NCBI GenBank assembly: GCA_965364735.1
Contig: CBDTYW010000030.1
Coordinates: forward strand, 1 to 20,464
Direction of reading: 5' to 3'
Length of the DNA: 20,464 bases
Source of the DNA: CBDTYW01 sp965364735
GTDB taxonomy: Bacteria; Actinomycetota; Nitriliruptoria; Nitriliruptorales; Nitriliruptoraceae
Shown here: positions 14,193 to 20,464 of the stretch, in pieces
Layout of the letters: each line of letters begins with the position of its first letter
Numbering within the stretch: the stretch's first letter is position 1
Notes under the pieces: model-generated
What the model was told of the DNA's origin: nothing
Seen by the model: the letters and a program-made list of their open reading frames with translations, nothing else
Databases searched by the model: none
Translations under genes and position numbers: made by a program

Positions 14193-15239
14193 ATGGCCAG
14201 CAGCATCGGGATCGTCGGCGCCTCCGGGTACGGGGGAGCTGAGCTGCTGCGTCTGCTGCACGGCCACCCCGCGATGGACGCGACCGTGATCGCCGCGTCG
14301 AGCCAAGCGGGTCGGCCGGTCGCCGAGCTGTTCCCGAACTTCGCGGACGGGCTCGCCGACGGCACCGCGCGGGTCTTCGACGCAGTCGACGTCGAGCAGC
14401 TCTCCACGCTCGACCTGGTGTTCCTCGCGACGCCTCACGGTCCAGCGATCGAGATCGGCAGCCAGCTCGCGGACGCCGGGGTCAGGGTGATCGACTTCTC
14501 CGCCGGCTTCCGCCTGAGCGCCGCGGACTTCGCGACCTGGTACGGCGAGGAGCACCCGCGGCCGGATCTGCTCCCCGCGGTCTACGGCCTTCCCGAGTTC
14601 CACCGCGAGAAGATCATCGGTGCGACCCTGCTCGCGAACCCGGGCTGCTACACGACCACGACGCAGATCGGACTCGTCCCGCTGGCGCACCTCGTCGTCG
14701 CCGGCACCGTCAGCGTGGTCGGCATGAGCGGGCTCTCCGGGGCAGGCCGGACCCCCAAGGACTCCCTGCACTTCAGCCACGCCCATGCCGACGTCGTCGC
14801 CTACGGGGCGCCGACGCACCGACACACCGGCGAGATCGAGCACGGCGTCGCGATCGCGCGTCCCGACGTCGAGATCGGCCCGGTGACCTTCGTCCCGCAT
14901 CTCGTCCCGATGTCACGCGGGCTGGCCGTGACGACGACGGCCGAGCTGCGCGAAGGGGTGACCGCCGCACAGGTGCAGGACGCGCTCGTCGCGGCCTACG
15001 CTGCGGAGCCGTTCGTCCACGTCCTTCCGTCAGGAACGTTCCCGCACACCGGCGCGGTGGCCGGATCCAACGGCAGCCAGGTCTCCGCGGTCGTCGACCC
15101 CCGGACCCGGCGGGTCGTGATCACCAGCGTCACCGACAACCTCGGCAAGGGCGCGGCCGGCCAGGCACTCCAGAACGCCAACCTCATGCTCGGCCTCGAC
15201 GAGGGGCTCGGGCTCACCGCCGTCGGGACCTACCCGTGA
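14193..15239 (+). CDS. argC: N-acetyl-gamma-glutamyl-phosphate reductase
   Basis: The third step of arginine synthesis: NADPH reduces N-acetylglutamyl phosphate to the semialdehyde. The 348-residue product has the nucleotide-binding GIVGASGYGGAELLRLL (6-22), DFSAGFRLS (101-109), the catalytic Cys in ANPGCYTTTTQIG (C152) and THRHTGEIEHGV (208-219) with the family's general-base His. I chose ATG 14193 because it directly precedes the conserved N-terminus and has AGGACAGGG upstream. The in-frame ATG at 14163 lies within the operator and would add ten residues. The gene ends in GTGA, sharing four bases with argJ. Confidence 0.97.
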   Translation: MASSIGIVGASGYGGAELLRLLHGHPAMDATVIAASSQAGRPVAELFPNFADGLADGTARVFDAVDVEQLSTLDLVFLATPHGPAIEIGSQLADAGVRVIDFSAGFRLSAADFATWYGEEHPRPDLLPAVYGLPEFHREKIIGATLLANPGCYTTTTQIGLVPLAHLVVAGTVSVVGMSGLSGAGRTPKDSLHFSHAHADVVAYGAPTHRHTGEIEHGVAIARPDVEIGPVTFVPHLVPMSRGLAVTTTAELREGVTAAQVQDALVAAYAAEPFVHVLPSGTFPHTGAVAGSNGSQVSAVVDPRTRRVVITSVTDNLGKGAAGQALQNANLMLGLDEGLGLTAVGTYP

Positions 15240-16639
15240 CCCAGCTCCCCGAGAACACGCCTGCGGGCGTCGACCTGCCGCCGCCCCCGGCGCCCCCGGC
15301 AGACCTGCCGCCCCCGTCGGTCGTGGAGCCCCCGGCGCCTCCGCTCGACACGGCGCTGGCCAACGACCGCCCCGCACCGGAGGGCAACCTCTTCGCGCCG
15401 AAGGCGGTCCCGTTCATCTCCGGGTGGGGGCCCCGCGACCGCAGCGCCGTCACGCGCATCGAAGGCGGTGTGACCGCGCCGAAGGGCTTCCGGGCAGGAG
15501 GTGCTGCCGTGGGCCTGAAGAAGTCCGGGCGTCCGGACCTCGCGCTCGTCGTCGCCGACGAGATCGCCACCGCGGCTGCGGTGTCGACGACGAACAAGTA
15601 CGTCGCCGCACCGGTGGTCCTGAGCAACGAACACCTGCGCAACGGGCATGCCCGCGTCGTGGTCGTCAACGCCGGCAACGCGAACGCCTGCACGGGACCG
15701 CAGGGAGACGAGGACGCGCGCGCCATGGCGGTCGCCATCGCCGACGCGGTCGGGTGCGACCCCACCGACGTCGTGGTGATGTCCACCGGCGTGATCGGCG
15801 TGCCGATGCCCGTCGCGAAGGTCGTCGCCGGGATCCCGACGGTCGTCGCGGACCTCGGCTCGGACCTGCCGGCCTCGGCGCGCGCCGCCGACGCCATCTG
15901 TACGACCGACACCGTGCTGAAGCAGATCGCCGTCCGCGTGACCGACGAGCTCGGCACCTGCGTCATCGGAGGGATGATCAAGGGGGCCGGCATGATCGAG
16001 CCGGCGATGGCGACGATGCTCGGCGTGATCACGACCGACGCCAAGATCCCTGCGCCCATCCTCCGCTCGATGCTGCGCACCGCCGCGACGTCGACCTTCA
16101 ACCGGATCTCCATCGACGCGTGCGGGTCGACCAACGACATGGTGGTCGCGCTCGCGAGCGGGTCCGCTCCCACCGCCCCGTCGCTCGAGACGCTGCAGCT
16201 CGCGTTGACCGTGGTCTGCGCGGACCTCGCGGCCGCCGTGGTGGCGGACGGCGAGGAGACGACGAAGACCGTCGTGATCCGGGTGAAGGACGCAGCCACC
16301 GAGCTCGACGCCGAGGACCTCGCACGCGCCGTCGCGTCGTCGGTTTTGGTCCGCGCTGCGCTTGCCGGGGCCGACCCGAACTGGGGTCGGATCCTCGCCG
16401 CGCTCGGAGCCGCCCAGGTCGACTTCGAGCCGCGCAAGGTCAGCGTCCGCGTCGCCGGGATGACGGTGTGCCGGTTCGGCGTGGCTGCCACCTTCGACCG
16501 CGACCAGGCGTCGTGGGCGATGCAGCGCGACATCGTCGAGGTCGAGATCGACATGGGTGCCGGGACGGCTTCGGCAACCATGCTCACGGCGGATCTCACG
16601 ACCGGCTACGTCCACTTCAACAGCGCGTACACCACATGA
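15236..16639 (+). CDS. argJ: Bifunctional ornithine acetyltransferase / N-acetylglutamate synthase with Pro-rich N-terminal extension
   Basis: ArgJ moves acetyl from N-acetylornithine to glutamate, closing the acetyl cycle. Some family members also use acetyl-CoA. Diagnostic sequences are VTAPKGFRAGGAAVGLKKSG (79-98), VVVVNAGNANACTG (141-154) and KGAGMIEPAMATML (249-262), where self-cleavage before T260 makes the alpha and beta chains. DPNWGRILAALG comes later. The GTG at 15236 overlaps the argC stop by four bases and gives 467 residues, but the normal ArgJ start is near residue 79. Residues 1-78 are an unusual extension whose first half is dominated by proline. An internal GTG at 15470 with GAAGG at 15461-15465 would give a normal 389-residue enzyme, so the true start is undecided. 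Confidence 0.95.
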   Translation: MTQLPENTPAGVDLPPPPAPPADLPPPSVVEPPAPPLDTALANDRPAPEGNLFAPKAVPFISGWGPRDRSAVTRIEGGVTAPKGFRAGGAAVGLKKSGRPDLALVVADEIATAAAVSTTNKYVAAPVVLSNEHLRNGHARVVVVNAGNANACTGPQGDEDARAMAVAIADAVGCDPTDVVVMSTGVIGVPMPVAKVVAGIPTVVADLGSDLPASARAADAICTTDTVLKQIAVRVTDELGTCVIGGMIKGAGMIEPAMATMLGVITTDAKIPAPILRSMLRTAATSTFNRISIDACGSTNDMVVALASGSAPTAPSLETLQLALTVVCADLAAAVVADGEETTKTVVIRVKDAATELDAEDLARAVASSVLVRAALAGADPNWGRILAALGAAQVDFEPRKVSVRVAGMTVCRFGVAATFDRDQASWAMQRDIVEVEIDMGAGTASATMLTADLTTGYVHFNSAYTT

Positions 16640-17619
16640 CGGCCCCGCTGAGCACCGCGGACGCCAAGGCCGCCGCAGCCGACCCGGACTCGGCGATCGT
16701 CGCCGCGCCGGATCCGCGCTCCGAGGCCGCACAGATCAAGGCTGCCGTGCTGCGTGAGGCGCTGCCCTTCATCCAGCGCTTCGCGGGTGACGTCGTGGTC
16801 GTGAAGTACGGCGGCAACGCCATGATCGACGAGGAGCTCAAGCGGTCCTTCGCCGCGGACATGGCGCTGCTGCATGCGGTCGGGCTGCGACCCGTCATCG
16901 TGCACGGAGGCGGTCCGCAGATCAGCGCGCTCGCCGAACGGCTCGACGTCGGCTCACACTTCGTCGCGGGGCTGCGTGTCACGAACGAGCCGATGCTCGA
17001 CGTCGTCCGCATGGCCTTGCTCGGCCAGGTGAACCCGGAGCTCGTCGGCCTCGTCCAGCGGGCGGGCGGCCCGGCCGTCGGGATCAGCGGGACCGATGCG
17101 GGACTGCTGACGGTACGTCCGGCCGTTGGGCCGAACGGCGAGGATCTCGGCCGCGTCGGCGAGGTCACGGCCGTGGACCCGAAGATCCTGCTCGACCTGC
17201 TCGACGACGGGATGCTGCCGGTCGTGGCGACGCTCGGCCGGGACGCGTCGGGCCTCGACCGCAACGTGAACGCCGATCTCGCTGCAGGACAGATCGCTGC
17301 GGCGCTGGGAGCGCGCAAGCTGGTCTACCTGACCGACGTGCCGGGGCTGTACCTGGACTTCGGTGACGAGGGGTCGCTCGTCAGCGAGATGACGCTGACC
17401 GCTCTGGAGGACCTGTTCGCGAGTGGATCGCTGCACACCGGCATGTTGCCGAAGGTCCGCTCGATCGTGCAGGCGCTGGCGGACGGCGTCCCGCAGGCCC
17501 ACATCCTCGACGGCCGCGTGCTCCATGCGGTCCTGCTCGAGATCTTCACCGATGCCGGCATCGGGACGATGATCACCCCGGCCGCCGTTTCCATGGATCA
17601 GCCGGAGGGATCGGCATGA
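16636..17619 (+). CDS. argB: Acetylglutamate kinase
   Basis: The second step of arginine synthesis: ATP phosphorylates N-acetylglutamate. The ATG overlaps the argJ stop as ATGA, giving 327 residues. The open frame extends far upstream but only as a shadow of argJ. Core motifs are VVVVKYGGNAM (53-63, ATP-binding Lys), VIVHGGGPQIS (87-97), RNVNADLAAGQIAAALGA (209-226) and a C-terminal LLEIFTDAGIGTMI. Residues about 33-50 (QIKAAVLREALPFIQRFA) match the N-terminal helix that links dimers into hexamers in arginine-inhibited kinases of this family, so feedback inhibition is likely (inference). The first 30 residues are an unconserved Ala/Asp-rich lead. Confidence 0.97.
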   Translation: MTAPLSTADAKAAAADPDSAIVAAPDPRSEAAQIKAAVLREALPFIQRFAGDVVVVKYGGNAMIDEELKRSFAADMALLHAVGLRPVIVHGGGPQISALAERLDVGSHFVAGLRVTNEPMLDVVRMALLGQVNPELVGLVQRAGGPAVGISGTDAGLLTVRPAVGPNGEDLGRVGEVTAVDPKILLDLLDDGMLPVVATLGRDASGLDRNVNADLAAGQIAAALGARKLVYLTDVPGLYLDFGDEGSLVSEMTLTALEDLFASGSLHTGMLPKVRSIVQALADGVPQAHILDGRVLHAVLLEIFTDAGIGTMITPAAVSMDQPEGSA

Positions 17620-18890
17620 GCGACCTGATGAGCCCGACGCAGGCCGCCGAGGCGGCCCAGCAGCATCACGCTGAGATCTCGGCGCGCCGCGACGCCCACG
17701 TCTTCGACACCTACGGGCGCACGCCGCTGACGTTCGTCCGCGGCAAGGGCACCGCGCTGTTCGACGGCGCGGGACGCGCATACCTCGACTTCCTCTCCGG
17801 CCTCGCCGTCACCTCGCTCGGACACGCCCACCCGGCGGTGACCGCCGCGGTCGCCGCGCAGGCCGAGACCCTCGTCCACACGTCGAACCTGTTCATCACC
17901 GAGCCCGCCGTCGAGCTGGCAGAGCGGCTCGCCCGCATCACCGGCTGGGACGATGCGAAGGTGTTCTTCGCGCAGTGCGGAGCAACGGCCAACGAGGCTG
18001 CCATCAAGCTCGCGCGCAGGCATGGGCTCGCGCAGTCGAAGGAGAAGTTCCGCGTTGTCACGCTGGAGGGCTCGTTCCACGGCCGGACGTTCGCGACGCT
18101 CGAGGCGACCGGACAGCCCGCGAAGCACGAGCCGTTCGCGCCGCTGATGGGCTACGTCGACACCGTCCCGGCCGACGATCCTGCGGCCATGACCGCTGCC
18201 GTCGGACCCCAGACCTGCGCGGTGCTGATCGAGCTCGTCCAGGGCGAGGGCGGCGTCCGCCCGACCGACCCCGAGGTCGTCTCCGCGGCTCGCGCGGCCT
18301 GCGACGCCCACGGGGCGCTGCTCATCGTCGACGAGGTCCAGACCGGCATCGGCCGCACGGGACCGTGGTTCGCGTTCCAGCACGAGGACTTCACGATGCG
18401 CGGGCTCGTCCCCGACGTCATCACCGTCGCGAAGGCGCTGGGCAACGGGTTCCCGATCGGGGCGATGATCGCCCGCGGCGCGGCCGCCGACGCGTTCGGG
18501 CCGGGCGATCACGCGACGACGTTCGGCGGCAACCCCGTCACCGCTGCCGCGGCGAGCGCGGTGATCGACACGATCGAGGACGACAACGTCCTCGCGCTCG
18601 CAGCGTCACGAGCCCGTCGGCTGGTCGCCGGGATCGACGCGCTCGTGGGCGACGCCCCGTTCGTCACCGGAGTCCGGGGTCGTGGGCTGCTCCTCGGCGT
18701 CGTCCTCGACGCTCCCGTCGCGAAGGCAGTCGAGGTCGCGTGCCGCGACCACTTCCTGATCGTCAACGCCGTTGCGCCGGACGTGGTCCGGCTCGCGCCG
18801 CCGCTCAACGTCACCCGTGAGGAGGTCGACCTCGCGCTGGCCGGTCTCCGTCAGGCGCTCGTCGCCGTTGCTGAAGGGACCGCCGAATGA
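17616..18890 (+). CDS. argD: Acetylornithine aminotransferase
   Basis: This PLP enzyme converts N-acetylglutamate semialdehyde to N-acetylornithine. The ATG overlaps the argB stop (ATGA) and GGAGGGA lies at 17604-17610. The 424-residue product has LDFLSGLAVTSLGHAHP (57-73), FHGRTFATLEATGQ (154-167), LLIVDEVQTGIGRTG (235-249, D239 contacting the PLP ring nitrogen) and VITVAKALGNGFPIGAM (268-284), in which K273 forms the Schiff base. One departure is the phosphate-binding loop, which reads QCGATANEAAIKLAR, with Cys121 and Thr124 where Ser and Glu are usual. Slight length excess comes from the N-terminus. It is followed by the response regulator with a four-base overlap. Confidence 0.97.
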   Translation: MSDLMSPTQAAEAAQQHHAEISARRDAHVFDTYGRTPLTFVRGKGTALFDGAGRAYLDFLSGLAVTSLGHAHPAVTAAVAAQAETLVHTSNLFITEPAVELAERLARITGWDDAKVFFAQCGATANEAAIKLARRHGLAQSKEKFRVVTLEGSFHGRTFATLEATGQPAKHEPFAPLMGYVDTVPADDPAAMTAAVGPQTCAVLIELVQGEGGVRPTDPEVVSAARAACDAHGALLIVDEVQTGIGRTGPWFAFQHEDFTMRGLVPDVITVAKALGNGFPIGAMIARGAAADAFGPGDHATTFGGNPVTAAAASAVIDTIEDDNVLALAASRARRLVAGIDALVGDAPFVTGVRGRGLLLGVVLDAPVAKAVEVACRDHFLIVNAVAPDVVRLAPPLNVTREEVDLALAGLRQALVAVAEGTAE

Positions 18891-19261
18891 GCCTCCAGAT
18901 CCTGGTCATCGAGGACGATCCGTCCGTCTCCGCCGTGCTCCGCGAGCTGCTGAGCATCGAGGGCTACGAGGTTGCGCTCGCAGCGGACGGCCTCGCTGGT
19001 CTGCTCAAGGTCCGGATGGGCGACCCGGACGTGGCCCTGCTCGACATCATGATGCCGAACGTCGACGGGGCGCGGGTGCTCGCCCAGCTCCTCGAGGAGG
19101 GCGGCGGGATCCTGCCGGTGCCCGTCATCGTCATGACCGGCTCGATCGAGGCTGCCGAGGATGCGCGCGACCTCATCGGCGCCGAGAACGTGTTCGTGAA
19201 GCCGTTCGAGATCGACGAGCTCGTCGAGCGGATCAAGTCCGTCACCCGGGAGACGTTGTGA
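18887..19261 (+). CDS. Receiver-only response regulator inside the arg operon
   Basis: The 124-residue protein is a single CheY-like receiver domain without DNA-binding or enzymatic output. Phosphorylation residues are intact: acidic pair D10-D11 in VIEDDPSVS, phospho-acceptor D53 in ALLDIMMPNVDG, T84 in VIVMTG and K105 in VFVKPFEIDEL. It overlaps argD by four bases (ATGA) and argF by four bases (GTGA), so it is locked into the operon and translated with it. No kinase is adjacent. The kinase at 7917-8957 is the nearest candidate partner. Single-domain regulators act by protein contact or in phosphorelays. The target here, perhaps an arginine enzyme, is unknown. Confidence 0.93.
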   Translation: MSLQILVIEDDPSVSAVLRELLSIEGYEVALAADGLAGLLKVRMGDPDVALLDIMMPNVDGARVLAQLLEEGGGILPVPVIVMTGSIEAAEDARDLIGAENVFVKPFEIDELVERIKSVTRETL

Positions 19262-20256
19262 CGACCCCCGAAGCGCTCCTCGCCGGTCCGGTCCTCGCCG
19301 GGCTGCGCGGTCGCGACTTCCTGCTCGCCGACGATCTCTCGGTGACCGAGCAGGCCGCGGTCCTCGAGCTCGCCGCAGCGCTGAAGCTGCGCCGTCAGGC
19401 GGCCCTTTCCTCCGGACGCACCGACATGATGGATCACCTGGGGGGTCGGAGCGTCGCCATCGTCTTCGAGAAGCCGTCGCTGCGGACCCGGGTCTCGTTC
19501 GAGCTGGCCGTGCATGAGCTCGGGGGACATGCCGTCAAGATCGACGACGTCGAGATCGGCCTCGGCAAGCGTGAGACAGTCGGCGACATCGGCGCCGTGC
19601 TGAGCGGCTTCGTGCAGGGCATCGTGCTGCGGACCTTCGGTCACGAGAAGCTCGTCGAGCTCGCTGCGGCCTCAGGTGTGCCGGTCATCAACGCGCTGTG
19701 CGACCTCGAGCACCCCTGCCAGTCGCTCGCCGACCTCCAGACGATGGCGGAGGAGTTCGGTGACATCGCCGGGCGGACCCTCGCCTACGTCGGTGACGGC
19801 AACAACGTCGCCCACTCGTTGCTGGTCGCCGGCGCGAACGCCGGGGTCCACGTCGTCGTCGCGCACCCCGTCGGCTACGCGCCCGACGCCGCTGTGGTCG
19901 CCCGGGCACAGTCCATCGCCGCGACGACCGGGGGATCGGCGACGACCACGACGGACCCCGTCGCCGGGGTCACCGGCGCCGACGCGGTCTACACCGACGT
20001 CTGGACGTCGATGGGGCAGGAAGCGGAGTCGGCCGCACGGCTCGCGGCCTTCCAGGGCTTCCAGGTCGACGCGCCGCTCATGGCCCACGCCGCTGACGGC
20101 GCCATCCTGCTGCACTGCCTTCCGGCCCATCGCGGTGAAGAGGTCTCGGCCGAGATCATCGACGGTCCGGCCAGCCGCGTCTTCGCCCAGGCGGAGAACC
20201 GGCTCCATGCCCAGAAGGCGCTGCTCGCAGCCCTCCTCGCCGGACCGCTGACCTGA
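19258..20256 (+). CDS. argF: Ornithine carbamoyltransferase
   Basis: OTCase joins carbamoyl phosphate and ornithine to give citrulline. The GTG at 19258 overlaps the regulator's stop (GTGA), giving 332 residues. The open frame upstream of it is a shadow. Motifs are FEKPSLRTRVSFELAVHELG (70-89, carbamoyl-phosphate loop in its SLRTR form), LEHPCQSLADLQT (150-162), the nucleotide-fold-like LAYVGDGNNVAHSL (175-188), YTDVWTSMGQE (245-255) and LLHCLPAHRGEEV (284-296) with the catalytic Cys. It is the anabolic type by context. Its stop shares one base with the argR start (TGATG). The next steps, argG and argH, are not in the window and often follow argR. Confidence 0.97.
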   Translation: MTTPEALLAGPVLAGLRGRDFLLADDLSVTEQAAVLELAAALKLRRQAALSSGRTDMMDHLGGRSVAIVFEKPSLRTRVSFELAVHELGGHAVKIDDVEIGLGKRETVGDIGAVLSGFVQGIVLRTFGHEKLVELAAASGVPVINALCDLEHPCQSLADLQTMAEEFGDIAGRTLAYVGDGNNVAHSLLVAGANAGVHVVVAHPVGYAPDAAVVARAQSIAATTGGSATTTTDPVAGVTGADAVYTDVWTSMGQEAESAARLAAFQGFQVDAPLMAHAADGAILLHCLPAHRGEEVSAEIIDGPASRVFAQAENRLHAQKALLAALLAGPLT

Positions 20257-20464
20257 TGAGCGACGCCAAGCTCCGACGTCAGGACCTGCTGCGCCAGCTG
20301 CTGGTCGACGGCGACCTGCACTCGCAGGAAGAAGCGGTGGCCGCCCTCGCCGACGCGGGCATCGAGGTCAACCAGGCGACGGTGAGCCGCGACCTCGACG
20401 AGCTCGGCGCGGTGAAGGTCCGTGGAGCGGCGCACCGCCTCGTCTACCGGCTCGCGGCCGCCCC
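20256..20464 (+). CDS. argR: Arginine repressor ArgR, N-terminal part (3' end outside window)
   Basis: The first 69 codons are present. They encode the winged-helix DNA-binding domain of ArgR: KLRRQDLLRQLLVDGDLHSQ, then LADAGIEVNQATVSRDLDEL (31-50), whose QATVSRDL is the recognition helix signature, and GAVKVRG. The C-terminal arginine-binding and hexamer-forming domain is beyond the edge. ArgR with arginine represses arginine genes, and the likely target here is the ARG-box cluster at 14140-14163. The ATG overlaps the argF stop (TGATG). Confidence 0.95.
   Translation, partial: MSDAKLRRQDLLRQLLVDGDLHSQEEAVAALADAGIEVNQATVSRDLDELGAVKVRGAAHRLVYRLAAA

Overview
The window is very GC-rich DNA with G/C at most third codon positions, GTG starts, and gene orders typical of Actinomycetota. 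The run infC-rpmI-rplT, SpoU methyltransferase, histidine kinase, pheS-pheT, then arg genes matches the order I recall from actinobacteria such as Streptomyces. The class cannot be fixed from the sequence. A deep-branching, non-Streptomyces actinobacterium is an inference. All confident genes except one lie on the + strand. No rRNA, tRNA, CRISPR array, transposase or phage gene was seen.

Layout. (1) 1-3215: riboflavin synthesis, with the 3' end of ribD, then ribE, a fused ribBA with a long unconserved tail, and ribH. (2) 3301-4088: a small acidic membrane protein whose stop overlaps the start of a DUF1844-like gene. (3) 4089-5759: the translation block infC-rpmI-rplT, preceded by a roughly 240-base leader with several hairpins, including an 11-bp terminator-like stem. 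infC probably starts at a non-AUG codon. A 14-bp hairpin follows rplT. (4) 5832-6599: a SpoU/TrmH-family RNA methyltransferase. (5) 6611-6725: two identical 52-base palindromic repeats in direct orientation, in a convergent gap. (6) 6738-7730 (-): a luciferase-like (possibly F420-dependent) oxidoreductase, the only reverse gene. (7) 7917-8957: a soluble PAS-like histidine kinase. (8) 9057-14133: pheS, pheT, the ribosome-rescue hydrolase arfB and a predicted secreted beta-propeller protein, tightly packed. (9) 14140-20464: an arginine operon, argC-argJ-argB-argD-[receiver-only response regulator]-argF-argR, with argR cut by the window end. It is headed by ArgR-operator-like sequence made of three TGCAT blocks 10 bp apart.

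How the genes fit together. The rib genes cover the second half of riboflavin synthesis. The arg genes run from N-acetylglutamate to citrulline with a recycling ArgJ, and ArgR, encoded last, probably represses its own operon through the operators at 14140-14163. Every arg junction overlaps by 1 or 4 bases, so translation is probably coupled throughout, including across the response regulator lodged between argD and argF. The most unusual points are that regulator and its possible pairing with the orphan kinase 10 kb upstream, the paired palindromic repeats, the structured infC leader, the DDH-repeat membrane protein and the proline-rich extension of ArgJ.
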